Assembly (NCBI RefSeq): GCF_040115645.1
Contig: NC_089570.1
Coordinates: forward strand, 1,364,001 to 1,428,000
Direction of reading: 5' to 3'
Length of the DNA: 64,000 nucleotides
Source of the DNA: Euwallacea fornicatus
Lineage: Eukaryota > Arthropoda > Insecta > Coleoptera > Curculionidae
The notes under the pieces: generated by a model
What the model saw: only the letters and a program-made list of their open reading frames with translations
Told to the model about the DNA's origin: nothing
Databases searched by the model: none
Program-made: the position numbers and the translations under genes
Shown here: positions 13,301 to 26,100 of the stretch, piece after piece
Numbering within the stretch: the stretch's first letter is position 1
How the letters are laid out: every line of letters begins with the position of its first letter

Positions 13301-14423
13301 TGGCACTTTTCGTATAATGTCCATATCCCATTAGCTGATAAGATAAAGTAATTAACTTGATTAGAACCTCATCTGAAATCCACAGGGTATTTTTCTAGAC
13401 TAAATGGATATTATCTGCCAACTCCATTTACTAATAAGCTACATGTGCCACTAATTACTTTGGGGTGTTTGGATGTCTGGAATTGTGTTTTGACGTTCCG
13501 TAGAGAGCTTCATTGGGAATTAAATGAGAATATGTGCCAGAAAATTCTTGTTAGAGAGAGAAACTTAATCTGTGGCCGAATGTGCAAGAAGGCGGCAATT
13601 TAGGGACCTTAAGGTGTTCTCGCTACATCGGGGTGTATTTATCACCGCCCTTCCGGCAAGGGTGCTGAGGTTTACATAATTCAGTCCTCGGGGCTGCGGT
13701 AATGTCGCTTACCTAAATCTTCGGCTAGCACGACAAAGATTTGTTTGTTGGATGTTATATACTAATTTGTAAGGGACGAATTGCCCAAAAGAAAATTCGA
13801 CTCATCCATGAACAATATTAAAAGTGACTAAATGAGTTCACGATAGCAGCAGTAGTGATAGCAGGACATTTACGATCCTGATATGCAAGGATATTTAAAT
13901 TTACGCCGCGTTTGATAATTTCACTCGTATATGGGCTGACAAAGCTTAAAAATTCACGAACAGGGTTTATCTCGAAAAATTCATGTGCTGGAACGAATTT
14001 CAGGCCGCAGCAAAATAATGCGAAATTATATCTAGTCAATTCAGTACGTGACGTGTGGTGTTGCCCTTCGAATTTCGCTGGCACGCCACTGTGAATAACC
14101 TTCAATAAAACACAAACTCCCGACAAAGGGTGAAGTGTAGAGTAATGAGAGTGAATATGTCAAGTTGTAAAATTAACCGGAGGAAGTAAATAGCTGTTCT
14201 CAGGATTCAAGCGAGCTCCCATTTCTCCCTTGTTTCAGTTTACATAGGCCCAAAACGCTACGGCAGTTCCCTGTTTGGGCCAGGTAAAATTTATAATTGT
14301 GGACGGCCAGTGAAGCTCATTAAAACATAAGGGTTTCGCATCTATTATTGCACAAAATACAGCTTTTTTACATTCTACATAAGATACCGTAGGCATTTAA
14401 AATATTATCCTTAAGTAAGTAAT

Positions 14424-17400
14424 TCATATTGAGCACGCGCTGCATTTCACTAGTCCATTATCATCACAGTTCATGCACTTGAGGGCTACAAATTCCGCAG
14501 TGAAGTGGTTCCTATGGACCGATTTTTTGCTTCCATTGCAAACTCCGCATGGCAGCACCCGGTACCCTCCGCAGAATTCGCAGGTAATACAACAATCTGG
14601 GTTCTAGAGTCAAATGGATCGCGTTGGCAACCTATGAAAGGAACGTTTGTATAGCTCACCTTATAGGGTTTTAATATTTTCCTCAATTCTCCTGATTCGT
14701 TGAGCCTTTCGATCGTCTCAGCGTCCTGCAACATGCCATAAAAATTGTTAGGATGTGCTACCCGCGAGAAACGTGAAGATTTATTCGCTAGTGGGGATTT
14801 TCAATTAGCAGTGGCAACGTCGCAACTCTGAACCTTGATTATGTAACGCACAATGTGCCCAATCGCAGCCCTCCCGGTGCTGTGGTACTGTTATGCGGTG
14901 ATGCCACTGCAGAAAAACTCGCTGATTTTGCCCCAAACTATCCCCCCCCCCCTCCCACTCTTAATTTCTCACCGAAAGTTTTTAATTCTGATATTTCTAT
15001 TGATAACCCGAAAACTATTAAAACTGGATGTTCAGTGGACACATTAAAAATTTTAATAATATACAGGACGATCGATTCAGACGGGTCGAGACACAGGAAC
15101 TTGAACCCCGACCACCCTTACAAAAGGCTTCAGCCCTAGGATAATTTATATTTCTACTGATAACTCGATAAACATTGAACAAAGAAAACAAATGTTTATC
15201 GTCAAATGATTTCCCCTTAGTGCAGATGTTCAACGGTTCATTTATCTACATCGTGCTCCATCAAGATACTAAAATTAATTTAATAAAAATTACGAAGTTT
15301 TACATTTTTTCTAATGATTTTGAACCATCAGGATTAGAACTTACTCCGCAATGTTGCCCATCAACATAGACCTGCGGCACTAAAATCTGATCGCACCTCA
15401 TCCTCTGCCTAATTTCATTCTGATACTCAGTACTCATAAACACATCTCTCTCTTCGAATTTCACTAAAAGCGTCCTGAGAATCTGTTTCACTTTCATGCA
15501 GGCCTGATAAGTCTCCCTGATGATACCCATTGAGGTTGTGTAAACCACCACCTTCCCTCCATCCTTCTCTTTGTAGCTCTACAAATTCCATTAAATAACT
15601 AGTTATACTATGAAAAATGCTTCAAAAAAACCTTTTCAGTTGAGTTTATATGCAGGAAAGTGGCGATTCCCGCCCTCACTCGATTTCTCACCCCTCGTAC
15701 AGTACCCTTAGCACTTCGGATAGTGTTGTTGTCGCACTCTAAAAGGTTCTTATAACCAGCGAAGGTTTCTTCTTCTATCAATGTGTTCAAGGAGGGTTCT
15801 TTGTCAATGTCTTTCTCGTTTAAGTGGAAGTTGAAAAACATGTCTGAGTTGAGATCTGAGGGTTGATTGAAAACTTCGGAGTGGAGGTTTTTTCGATTTT
15901 CATCGATTTGGAGGTTCTCCTTTTGTCGATCTTCGTAGGCTTTTTCATCAACTAGCTCAGGACCTAATTTTTGGTACAGTAAAGTTTTTTGGTAAGTAAT
16001 GTTCAACTAATGGTCTTATTAAATGTATAATCAGTAGATTAGATTATAAGATAATTGAGATAGCCTCATAAGTAGGCAGAAGATATTAATTGATTTCTAA
16101 TTGCAGTACCTTTTCTTTGTCTAATTTCTCTCAGTAAAGTCAAAGGAAGGCTAGATTCGCTGCTTTTGGATAATTTGAATTCTCCATTCCGCGTTGGGAA
16201 TGATTTTCCATTATTGAGCGAATCGCAACTGATATTACTGGCACCACTATTACTGTCATTATCATCACTATCTACTTCTGCTCCGCTGCTCAAACTTGAC
16301 GAATTTTTAAGCGATTCTGAAACCAAACCATTTTAACTATTTATAAGTACATGATATAATACACAATCTAATCGTCTACCTGAAGTACTATCATTGATTG
16401 AAAAATTACAATATGGGACATTTTGAAGCATTCCAAATACATACATTCGTGCATACACATCTTAAACAAAATCTACTAAAAGCCGTATATTACTATCATC
16501 TTGATATTAAAGAAACTGTATTTCACATAAGATAAAAAGATACTCCGTGGATTAAGCGTTTTACTCACCGATCAACGTAACCGACACCCCATTCCCATTC
16601 TTCTTCTTCTCGATGAATGACGAAGGGGTGCCATCCAAGTCGCTACAGGTGCCAGAGTCGAGGGTGTCATTGGGGCTGATTTGACCACTAGACATGACTT
16701 CAGTGAATTGGTTGAAATAGTACTGCGAAGGGCTCGATCTTCCTACGGCCTCAAACATCGTTTTGTTGGCTTGGTAGCTCTCCGAAGAATTGTTTACTAA
16801 AAGAAACGCAATTAGGAGAAGCACTGATGTCTAATCGGAAGTTAAGACTAGACGCGGTTTTCCATAAGAATCTTAATGGATATCACGGTGGTTGACTAAG
16901 ATTGATGTGAGGGAACAAAACACAGAGAGAAGATGCAATTTTAAGCAGAATTTTAACTGGAGCAAATGCTAATGAACAGTCGCTAATTAGTTTGTGAATG
17001 AAAACCTTAATCTTACCAAATACACTTTAATGTAAGAATTTTCTTTGCCATTTCCCCACGTTACTTTCCAGATTCTTGATGTTATGGCGAAGGAAGATTT
17101 CCGTGCCCTATTGATTTCTCTACCTCGACGAGGTTTCGAGAGATGGCGCCACATAAAGCAATGATCAGTTTGACCGTAAAAGTAAAATGTTGCTAAAAGT
17201 CCAAATTTGAACTCTTCTGGTTCTCAAATGATGAGTTTCTTATGTCGGAACCAAAATTATCGATTTAAGGAAAAACCGTTCTTACGTATAACAATTACTT
17301 AAAAAAAAACTTCAATAAATATGAGGATGCGGAAGAAACGCCGTTGATTTTATAAATTTTCGTGTAAACGACGTTGGGGTATTTGGAAATGTACTTTAAT

Positions 17401-18993
17401 CAATTAATTCCAATTTATCACTGCTTGAAGAGACGCCACTGATTTTTCACTTTCAACCCAAATCCATTTTTTGAAATTCCAAAGAGTTTTGCAACATGGA
17501 ATTCGCGATTTCCCGTGGGGTACTCATAGAGCTATTCTTTCTCAAGGCATTTGTCACCGCTATAAGAGTCGTTACTAGTTTCTAACTCCCAAATTTATAC
17601 GATTTTTGGACATCTAAGCATTAAGAGTGTCCAAAAGAACTACCTGGCCATTTCTCAGCGCGAAATTGAGATCTCTAGCCGTGTATAATATAACAAAACC
17701 AAAATGTTAAATAAAGATGATTTTTCACCACATTATGACACGCTACTTGCTTCTTTGGAGTTTTCGTGCAATATTGATTTTCTAGATCGAAAAGTAATAG
17801 CTGTATTGTTTTTCTTATCAAGCTTCCCGTGACCGCGCCTATCTTTTTATTATTTATTCATGTATTACCAACAAAATTTGTTCATATCTTATGACCCGTG
17901 AAAGATAAACGTCCATGTCATTGGAGTTTGTGGCATATGAGATCTTGTAGGCATGCTTGAAGAGTGTATTGATCCCCTTACTAGGCTTCAAGTGGCGCGA
18001 CCAATATTTCTAATAGCAGTTCCTTCAGATCGGATTGCTTCAAAAAGTGCTCTAAACTGCATTTTCAAGCGCTTAGGACCTGCATTAATGCATTCGAGTA
18101 GAACACACGAACCACGTTAGCTGGCTCGACCGGAAAAAAACACAAATTCGCATATAGGAAGTTTTTGAGGAAATACTCCAAACAGGGTGTAAAGAGTGTT
18201 TGCCAATTTTAAAATTTTAATAGTCGATATCTCGGGGAGTTTTCAACGAATCCCCCCCAAAAAATTTCTCAAAGATTACTCTACTAGAGAACCTCTGCAT
18301 GCCCAAACGCAACATCTCTTTTGTTACTGAAATTTGGGGACATCCTTACACGATGCGTCCAGGCTGATTGAAATCAGTGGATCTATGCGAGGAACAGTTG
18401 ATCAAAATAATTCGGAACTTTTCCTGATCGATTAAAGCGAATAATTTCAGATTCATCTGCTTGTCCCCATCTTTACACTGTTCAATCGGCCCAACTGGGC
18501 CGGAAACTCCGGGCCCACAACTGAGATATTAGCCCAAAAACTATACCGTATGTTACGCCAAACCACGACAATACTAACCTGAAATTCTAATACAGGTCTC
18601 TGCTTGCGACACTTCACCACCACTCGGTTTCTCACTAGATCCGCGATCACCACCATTCTCCCCGTCGCTGATGAAGCGCGTGTCGTCCGGGTTAATAAAA
18701 ATCTTCACGATATGACCTTTACCACTGTTTTTGCATGAATACGTCAACTCTTGAAAACCATCCGGAATGCTAAAATCAACGGTGTTCAGGTTTACCGTTG
18801 CCGTAGCGGAAGACCTCTTGTCCTGGTGAGTGGGATAAGATGCACTGATCAATATTCCATCTCTTTTGCTCTCTTGGTGGCCCAGATACCATCGATCTTT
18901 GTCGTTCTCTTCGAGATTTCCGCCTCCAGATCGTTGTGCTTTGGTCTTGGGCGGCAACGGTGGCGGCAGGCAGGTGACTGGCTGCTCGGACAT
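14424..18993 (-). CDS. Grxcr1: Glutaredoxin domain-containing cysteine-rich protein (GRXCR1-like)
   Basis: Seven coding exons: 18993-18579, 16796-16569, 16316-16110, 15963-15632, 15578-15345, 14725-14660, 14603-14424; 553 residues. The ATG at 18993 follows an acceptor at 18996, so the 5' UTR starts in an upstream exon. Residues 1-390 are low-complexity: a PPPLPPK stretch near the N-terminus, then Ser/Asn/Asp-rich sequence. The glutaredoxin-like domain starts KVVVYTTSMGI and includes EERDVFMS, VPQVYVDGQH, and DAETIERLNESGEL. The C-terminal CxxC zinc-type region has CEFCGGYRVLPC, GSKKSVHRNHF, LKCMNC and CSAC. The usual CPYC redox motif is replaced by TSMG, so no thiol-transferase chemistry is expected. 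Vertebrate GRXCR1 shapes stereocilia actin; a sensory bristle or actin role here is inference. The donor after exon 4 (GTTTTTTT) is weak, but phase and homology support it. Confidence 0.93.
14726..15344. other. GRXCR1-like intron with a C run and a repeat copy
   Basis: Intron between the glutaredoxin exon and the DAETIERL exon. It contains a homopolymer-like C-rich run near 14941 and the second copy of the dispersed repeat seen at 9.17 kb (about 15057-15180). No coding signal. Confidence 0.5.
16797..18578. other. GRXCR1-like intron, non-coding
   Basis: A 1.8-kb intron. It has one exact ACGCCACTG motif (17433-17441) and a near copy about 95 bases earlier, plus a GATATCTCGG block near 18222 preceded by CAGGGTGT near 18183, a pattern typical of decayed element ends. 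Nothing else was seen. Confidence 0.5.
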
Positions 18994-18995
18994 AG

Positions 18996-21900
18996 CTGAA
19001 AGCAATTTTAGATTAAGTAATTTGCTTGAATAGTGGTTTGCCTTATTATTAAGTCCTAGTTTTGCTTAGTAAAAAATTCACACGATTGCATTGAATAATA
19101 CTCGATGACGCAAGAGAATAAGTGTCAATACTGCGCACCTCTTCCTCTGCAAATAACAATCTCTTTCGCGAAAACACGGGAACTTTCCCCTAATTCCTTG
19201 TCAGCTTTAAGGATCATGTCTTAATTGGTTTTTAATTTTAAGGAAACATGCCCATGGTATCACAATAACAATTATTATTGAATTAACCACTTGACTTGAT
19301 CAATAGAAAGTGTAGCGTGTATTCAAAGCTTTTTACAGGCATTTTCCACTGATGGAATGATATTATGTGAGAGCTTTTGAAGCTCATTGAACTGCGTGTA
19401 ATAATTAAAAACTGCAGTAATTTAATTGTGGATTTAATACGTTTTTTTTTCTCGGGCTTTATGGGATGAATCGGTTGCATCATCGCTGATTTGCATTAGA
19501 AGAATGAGCCGTTTCAACACTCCGACGAATGCTGCAAGTGCTCTCGTCCAGAGCAGAGGCAAAATTCATGAAAATCGGCAGTTTTTACGGAATTTCGTCG
19601 AATTTGAAAGTTTGTCAACACGCTGTTTCGTATTCTCCATGTTACGTTGAAGGCGAGTGACTTTCAAATGCTACAACCAATGCTAATTATGTGCTAAAAT
19701 TGGAGCATACAATACTAGCTTTAAACTGGCAATTTTAACAACAAAACCCAGGCAATTAGTTGGGACTTAATGAGTGTATAATGAGAACAAATTGAAGTAA
19801 ATGCCGTTCAAATCTGTTTGGTCATCGAGCAGCTTTAGGCGAATTGTAAACAGCGATAAAAAGTGCGCTACATGGGATTTTTTGGAAAGGTTTAGAACGT
19901 ATCGAATTAACCCCACAGAGAGATTTTCCAATACACTGAGCTTTGCTCAATGGGACCTTCCAAGCTCATGGTAATCCTGGTTGCCCCAACCTGTCCTCCG
20001 CTTGCTCTCACTGAGGACCCGTGCTTCCCACAGATTTTCCACTAAATCACTCGCACTCAGTCTTAGGCCCATTAAGGTCAATGATAATGTCTTCGATTAT
20101 TTTAATTAAAATGTTTATAAGAGTGTTAAATCGATCGTTTTCGATTGCCAATCTCCCATTGAACGGCGGACCACACGCATATCAGTAAAGGAGCTTTCGA
20201 ATTTTACTCATTCGGAAAATGTTATACTCCGGTGGCGAAAACCTCCCTATGCGAAGCTTCTTCATTTATCTTCAAATTTATCTAAAGTTCCTTGATGTGC
20301 CTGGCGATACTCCGCCGCAGGTTCAAGGAACCTTAATTAATCATCAAAGACGAGGGGCGTGATGGTCTTTGGCCATGCTTCAAAAGACCAAATGAAAAAG
20401 GAGAGAGAAGCGAGAAAAGCCGCTGATTTTTTCCAAAGGAAGAGAGCAGCTGACACATTTTCCACTAGAATTTGCTCACTTAATTTTTAAGCTAAGGGCC
20501 CTGCCGCTTTTTATCAAAGCAGCAACTTAAGCCGTCCGAGCTTCAGTCAAAACGCGAACAGAACTTAAGCCAGTTTTGCGCGAAGCAAGGAAACAGCTTC
20601 GCGCATTTTTTTTCCTGAATTCGAATCATTTCGTTTTGAAGAATTTTTCGCGTTTCGCACCTTAAACCTCCACTGAAGGTGAATCTAATAAAGTAAAGTC
20701 ATTTAATGCCACATTTTTATTTGGTGTTTCGGCCACATTACCGTTGAGCTGCTCATCGAGAGCACCGAAATAATTTGATAATTTGAAGAAAGCTGAGGAT
20801 TGAAGCAGCCCGAATTAAACGGTGATTTTTCCCAGTTATGAGTTGAAGAGCAAATTTGGATTTCAAGGCCGAAACAGCAATGAAGACAATACGAAACCTA
20901 CATTTGGAGTTGTTTTTCAGTTTATGTTTGGTGAAAGCTGCGATGTAGTTTAATTTTACAAATAGAGAAACACAAAGTAGGTTCACATGCGGAGGTGCCG
21001 TTTTTCCCCATTTTCCACGCCATCCGAGAAAAATCGCAAACGATCTTAACTGTTTTAGTTGTTGCAATTTGATATGGAGAATACTCGATATTAATAAATC
21101 CTGGTGCGGCATGAATTATTTATTATTAAGTGTGTCCCGTTAGCCCATTAGTTCAATCTGTATAATGACACATAATGCAAATAATTGTTGTACACGAGAC
21201 TGGGTATGTAAAGTGGGTTAATATTAATGGCGCTGTTTTGGTGCATGATCACAAATTAACGATCAGTTTTATGTATCAAAATGTAACTAAAATAAATTTA
21301 AAAAAAAAAAACCAACAAGATTCCACCAGCAGATGCTTAGCGTGTAACCGACTTACCTGCAGAAACGCTCAATCCTTTCCCAAACCGAAACACATTTGGC
21401 AATCACTGAAAGTCTTCTTCACTTACCCAGACAACAACAACAAAGGTCAGATGAGCATTATTGAAATGACCATTGCCGAATGGATGAAACATATGCACTA
21501 ACTGTACTCGCCACGCTTGATGGTCAAGTTGGTACTATCGGCTTAAGAAATCGTATGGTGTGCCACTTGCTGGTATTCTTGGACGCTTTCACGATGACAT
21601 TGAGGTGTCTCGCACTCTCACCGTTACGTCTCTGATTTATGGGCCGAATTTACAGGTGTTTATTACACTTTTTCTGTGTTTCAAAACGTCATAGAAACAC
21701 CACTTATGCAACACTAAAGGCAACAAAAATCTCTCAAGTTAGGCGCAGTCGAAGTGTGATCTTTTCGATTGGACCTTGAAGGACATTGCTGCGACCGGTT
21801 TGGGTGCCAGTACCACTCGTCAAACAAGCTTAGAACATTCCAAAAGAAGCACGAAATGCGGAATTTTATTTTTCTCGAGGGCAAGAAATATCGTGAGATT

Positions 21901-23142
21901 CAGGTCTATTGGATTGGAATACGAATTTATTTCAGTCAGAAATTTATGTTAATTTTCTATTGAAATCAGTCTCGACCTCCGTTTTTCTATTTTCATAATT
22001 TTACCAGCCGCTCTAGGACTCCAACGTTTTCCTTTGGGGACTACTCAGAACGGCACGAGCAGTTCTCAGAAAGTGCGCAGCTAATGGCTTACGTCGGAAT
22101 TTGCGGGCCGACGAGGGGGGCTCAGTCCAGGTTAGTTCAAGATCGCTGGTCAGCGTTACTTCAATAGGAGTTGAGTTTCTGCTCAGGCACTTACGATCGC
22201 TTCTAAAATTTCTTGCTGCTCCCGTTGGGCTAAACAATCGATTTTCCTGTTGAGGGAAGTACCGGCCACAAATCTCCGGACTCCGATCTGTCATAATTTA
22301 CCCGTCCGACGTCATTATTTGCGTTGGGGTCACCCCAGAGTTGTTTATGAGGCACAGGGTTAGTGCAAAATTGCGGATTTCGGCTGTTGACGTCATTTTT
22401 ATACTGCTGAAGACTAACAGGTTGCTCTCTTAAGGCTAATTTGGGTTAATCCACTGGTCACCAACAGCGATTAATCCAAAGATTACTATTCAAGTGGCAA
22501 ACAAAAAGCAGGTGCTCCAGCCTAAGGCTGCCCTCAGAGGGGGGAGGGGGGTGAATTTTAGGAAGAAACTAGTTATTTGACAAACCAAATATTTTATTTT
22601 CGATAGATTCTTTAACGCTTAGAGACCTCAAAGTCGGTTTTCATCGAGCATTTTTACCCATTTTTTACTCATAAAACACTAACGTCGTTCCCAGCCCAAA
22701 ACAAAGAAACGTTACGTAAAACCCAATTGAGTAAGACCGCAAAATCTCCGCAGTTCTTTGATTATATTGCTTTCACTTCGGCCAATGGTTTTTTAATCAA
22801 TGCTATTGACTTTTGTCTTCACTTCGTTTAATGGTTCATTAGACTTCCAAAAATGACCGTAAAATGGGAAAATTGTTTGATTTAGCGCAGTGAGTGAGCA
22901 TTTTTCGTAACGCCACATAATCGCTAAATTAATTAATGGGACCGAAGTCTTGTTCTCACACGATCTCACATTCATTCCCTCAGATCGAACGCTCTTTTAT
23001 TAACGTTTAAAAGAGAGCAATTCTAAGGCCTAAAGCTTAAATCATAATCCACCGCCACCGCTTGTCAATATCTCGAAAACATACAGAAAATATATTATCT
23101 CTCTTGAGTGATTCACACTAAAATGTTCAAATTCGACGATAT
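18996..23142. other. Spacer between the GRXCR1-like gene and sGC beta
   Basis: About 4.1 kb with no recognised exon. It should include the upstream non-coding exon of the GRXCR1-like gene and the 3' UTR of sGC beta (an AATAAA on the minus strand lies near 22996). A stable hairpin at 20577-20605 is listed separately. Short frames around 20.8-21.5 and 21.8-22.3 kb show no family features. Confidence 0.5.
20577..20605. other. Perfect 10-bp hairpin followed by a T run
   Basis: TGCGCGAAGC (20577-20586) and GCTTCGCGCA (20596-20605) are exact inverted repeats around a 9-base loop, followed on the plus strand by eight T. There is no gene next to it; function unknown. Confidence 0.6.
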
Positions 23143-26100
23143 TCATTTCCCTTTATTACTCCTGGAAAGAAGGTAGACGTGCATCGGTTCCGATTTTCCC
23201 TTCATCTGAACAGGCCCCCTGTAATCAAACCTGAACTGCTCATCGAAGTTGTCTTCTTCGAGCAAAACACTGAAATCGATTATTTTCAGCACTATTCCCT
23301 CTTCACCAGCGCATGCAGATCTGCTTCTATACATACTTATACGCGTCTTGCGACACATTGATTTTTCCCGGCTGCCCGGTAGTCTCAGTCCTGCTGGTTA
23401 GGTTTACAGTATTTCCATATAAGCAGTACCTGGGCATTCTTTGTCCAATAACACCAGTCACCACCTCACCAGTATGGATCCCTATGGTCACCTTCTGTTA
23501 TTGAGGAAGCAAGGTTTAAATCTGGTACTAAATGAATTGTGAAATACTCACCACTGGGTCTCCATCAAAGATAACAGAACTCCCCAAATCCATCATATCC
23601 AGTGCCAATTTAGCGATATTTCTGGCATGAGAAGTGCATGGTTCTGGCAATCCACTGACGGCCATGTATTTATCCCCCACAGTTTCCACCTGGAACGAAC
23701 CAAAAACAGCTATTTACTCTCTAAGAGTCGAACTACTGAACCTCCAAACAACTATACTCCCCGATTTAGATTCGGGAATAGCTATCACAAACGTATAGCA
23801 TAACCTCGGGTCTTATGTACCGAACACAACTTTGCTCACCTTGTATATATTCGGATTGTGCCTCGGGTCCATGAGATCGTCGAATTTAGTGTACAGGATG
23901 TTTAGCATTTTTACGATTTTCATTGCCCCATTGGAGTCTGCATTTGCAGCACAATAAGCTGAAAAGAGGTAAACATACTGAAAATAGTTGATTTATTCAA
24001 AGTTAGAAAGTTGGTATCGAGAAGCTCCCATTTGGAGCGCTTTTTTTCCAGAAATCCTCTGATTGCCTGTGCAAACCTGCTATCATCAAACCTCCCTTTG
24101 TGGAAGGAATACGCTTCTAACCAGGAGAGAGGAGTCTTACCTGAAAATCCGTATATTCCAGAAAATAGCAAAGTGACAGAATCATATCTTCTCGCAGGAA
24201 CTGGTCTCCTATGCCTCAATTCATTGGCAACACTGATTGGTAAAACCGAATACAAAAGCCTGAAAAACTTCATTAGCTCAGACCCTCAAAATTTAGAAGT
24301 CTTAACTGGTCCGTCTTTTTTTTCTCACTATCCAACTCCCTGTAAGTCTGCTGTAATTTGTCAGTGAGAATTTCCAAGTTCCTTGTAAGCTTGTAATCTG
24401 CCTCAAATTGCTCGGACATTAAAACCAAGTCCCTGGTGGCGTCATGAAGAGGGATGTCGCTGATGTACAGCCCCCTCCTAAAGCGTTCAAATTAGTGAGG
24501 AGAAAAACGATTGATTTCACTACCTGGTGAGGTCGTCTAAGTTGACAACACTAGGGTACCCCAAGAAGGCCACCAAATCGCTTTCAGGCACATAGAGCAT
24601 TTGGCCTTTGAGGCGAAGGAATCGGTACTCAGGAGGAGCTTCAACGTGCATTGCTCCATGCTTGGTTTTAAGGACGTAAATGGTGTTGATGTGAGAGAGA
24701 ATGTTCTCAAAGGTTAGCTCCAAGTGAGGGCGAATCTAAATATTTACTGCTTAAAACATGGAAATGTTCCATAGAGGAATTTTTACTGGATCTAGAATAT
24801 CGGTAATCAGAGAATCCTCTTCTGTGACTTTGGGGATTACTCTGGCAATTGTAGACCCAGTTTGGACTATTCTGAGATCTCTATCAAACATTATATGGAA
24901 AGGAAAAACTCTGCAGAAAGTTGACGCCGAGACCTTCGGCTCTAAGACGAATTTCTATTACCATCAGAAGTTTTGCAGCGTGATAATTACCCAGAGAAAG
25001 AGTTTCAATTTCATCAATTTGAGGAGGAAGTTGCCTGTTGGGCCCGGCCTTCTCTGTAATCAAAAACTGCACGTGATCGCACTCCTCTTTCGTCTTCAAG
25101 ATCTCGATTTCCACCTCAGTGTCGTGCAACTTACTCGCCACAGTCTGCAACGCCCTAAAATAGCTCTAAATGATTTTCATAAAATGCAATTCCTCCACCT
25201 TCACAATCCCTATAACAATATGCTCCAATCCGGGCCTATCAGAGTAATAGTGAAGCACCAGTGCTCCATCTTCAGGCCTCTCAGTGCAGCGAAAAGAGGG
25301 AGCTTTCATGCCTGGATACAGGGTTCCCAGGTGGTCATGCAATGCATCCAGATTCTGCAATTTGCAATTTGGGATCATAAATAGAGATGCTGGAGGTGGT
25401 TACTTGTAAGAAGTCCCTTGGAGTCGCTCCTAGAACTTGCAGGATTTTGTCGTATCCAGAATCCTGACAGAATTCAAAGAAGGTTTTCCCAAAAAGCTCC
25501 AATATTGTGTTGGCAGGGATATCTGCGATTGTTCGAAGATTTTATGGTTTCCGGGGACACTTTTCCTTATTTCAACTTACTCAATATTTCTACTGCCGCA
25601 AATATCAAATTGTATGTGAGTTCATCCTCGTAGATCTGTCTCACAAGAAACTGCCCCTCCATTTGGACTTCCGCATTTTTCCTTAAGGAAAATAACGACT
25701 GTAGATTCGTCCATGGAGGACTAGAAATGCTTACTTTATGGTCTCCCAAGTCTCTTCTCCAAATGTTTTGATCACTAACAGCTCCAAGGCGTAATTAACA
25801 AATCCGTACTAAAACAAACGTAATTTTTATTTTGATCACTTGCTCTCAAATTTGCTATAAAATACCATAGTTAAAGCAGGTAAAGTACGTGTAAGACTCT
25901 CCCATTGAATTAGTGTAATGACAAGGAAGATTTCGTAGATAAAACCCACTGCCATGCACTATATTTGTTATGCTAATAGCGATATATTTACTAATAATAA
26001 CAATACTTAAGTTTGAACATGGAAGCATGTTAGTGTGCTTAAATAAGGCGAAGGTATTACATGCGAGTATTGGAAATATTGCTGTAACCCGCAAAGGCCA

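Larger units (their letters stand above)
8512..14423. other. Gene-free spacer between TMTC and the GRXCR1-like gene
   Basis: About 5.9 kb without a recognisable exon on either strand. It contains a diverged dispersed repeat at about 9.17-9.30 kb and a run of GTTACTTC-type repeats at 10.02-10.38 kb. Short frames around 10.97-11.26 kb on both strands lack any family signature. Confidence 0.55.

Noticed and set aside
14935..14965. C-rich run as a possible structural element
   Set aside because: A simple homopolymer-like tract; no G-rich partner or repeated G tracts that would suggest a quadruplex array on this strand.
25866..25868. Alternative ATG for sGC beta followed by GTATTT
   Set aside because: It would give a 57-nt first intron, but the donor is weaker than GTAAGT after the ATG at 26883; kept only as an alternative.
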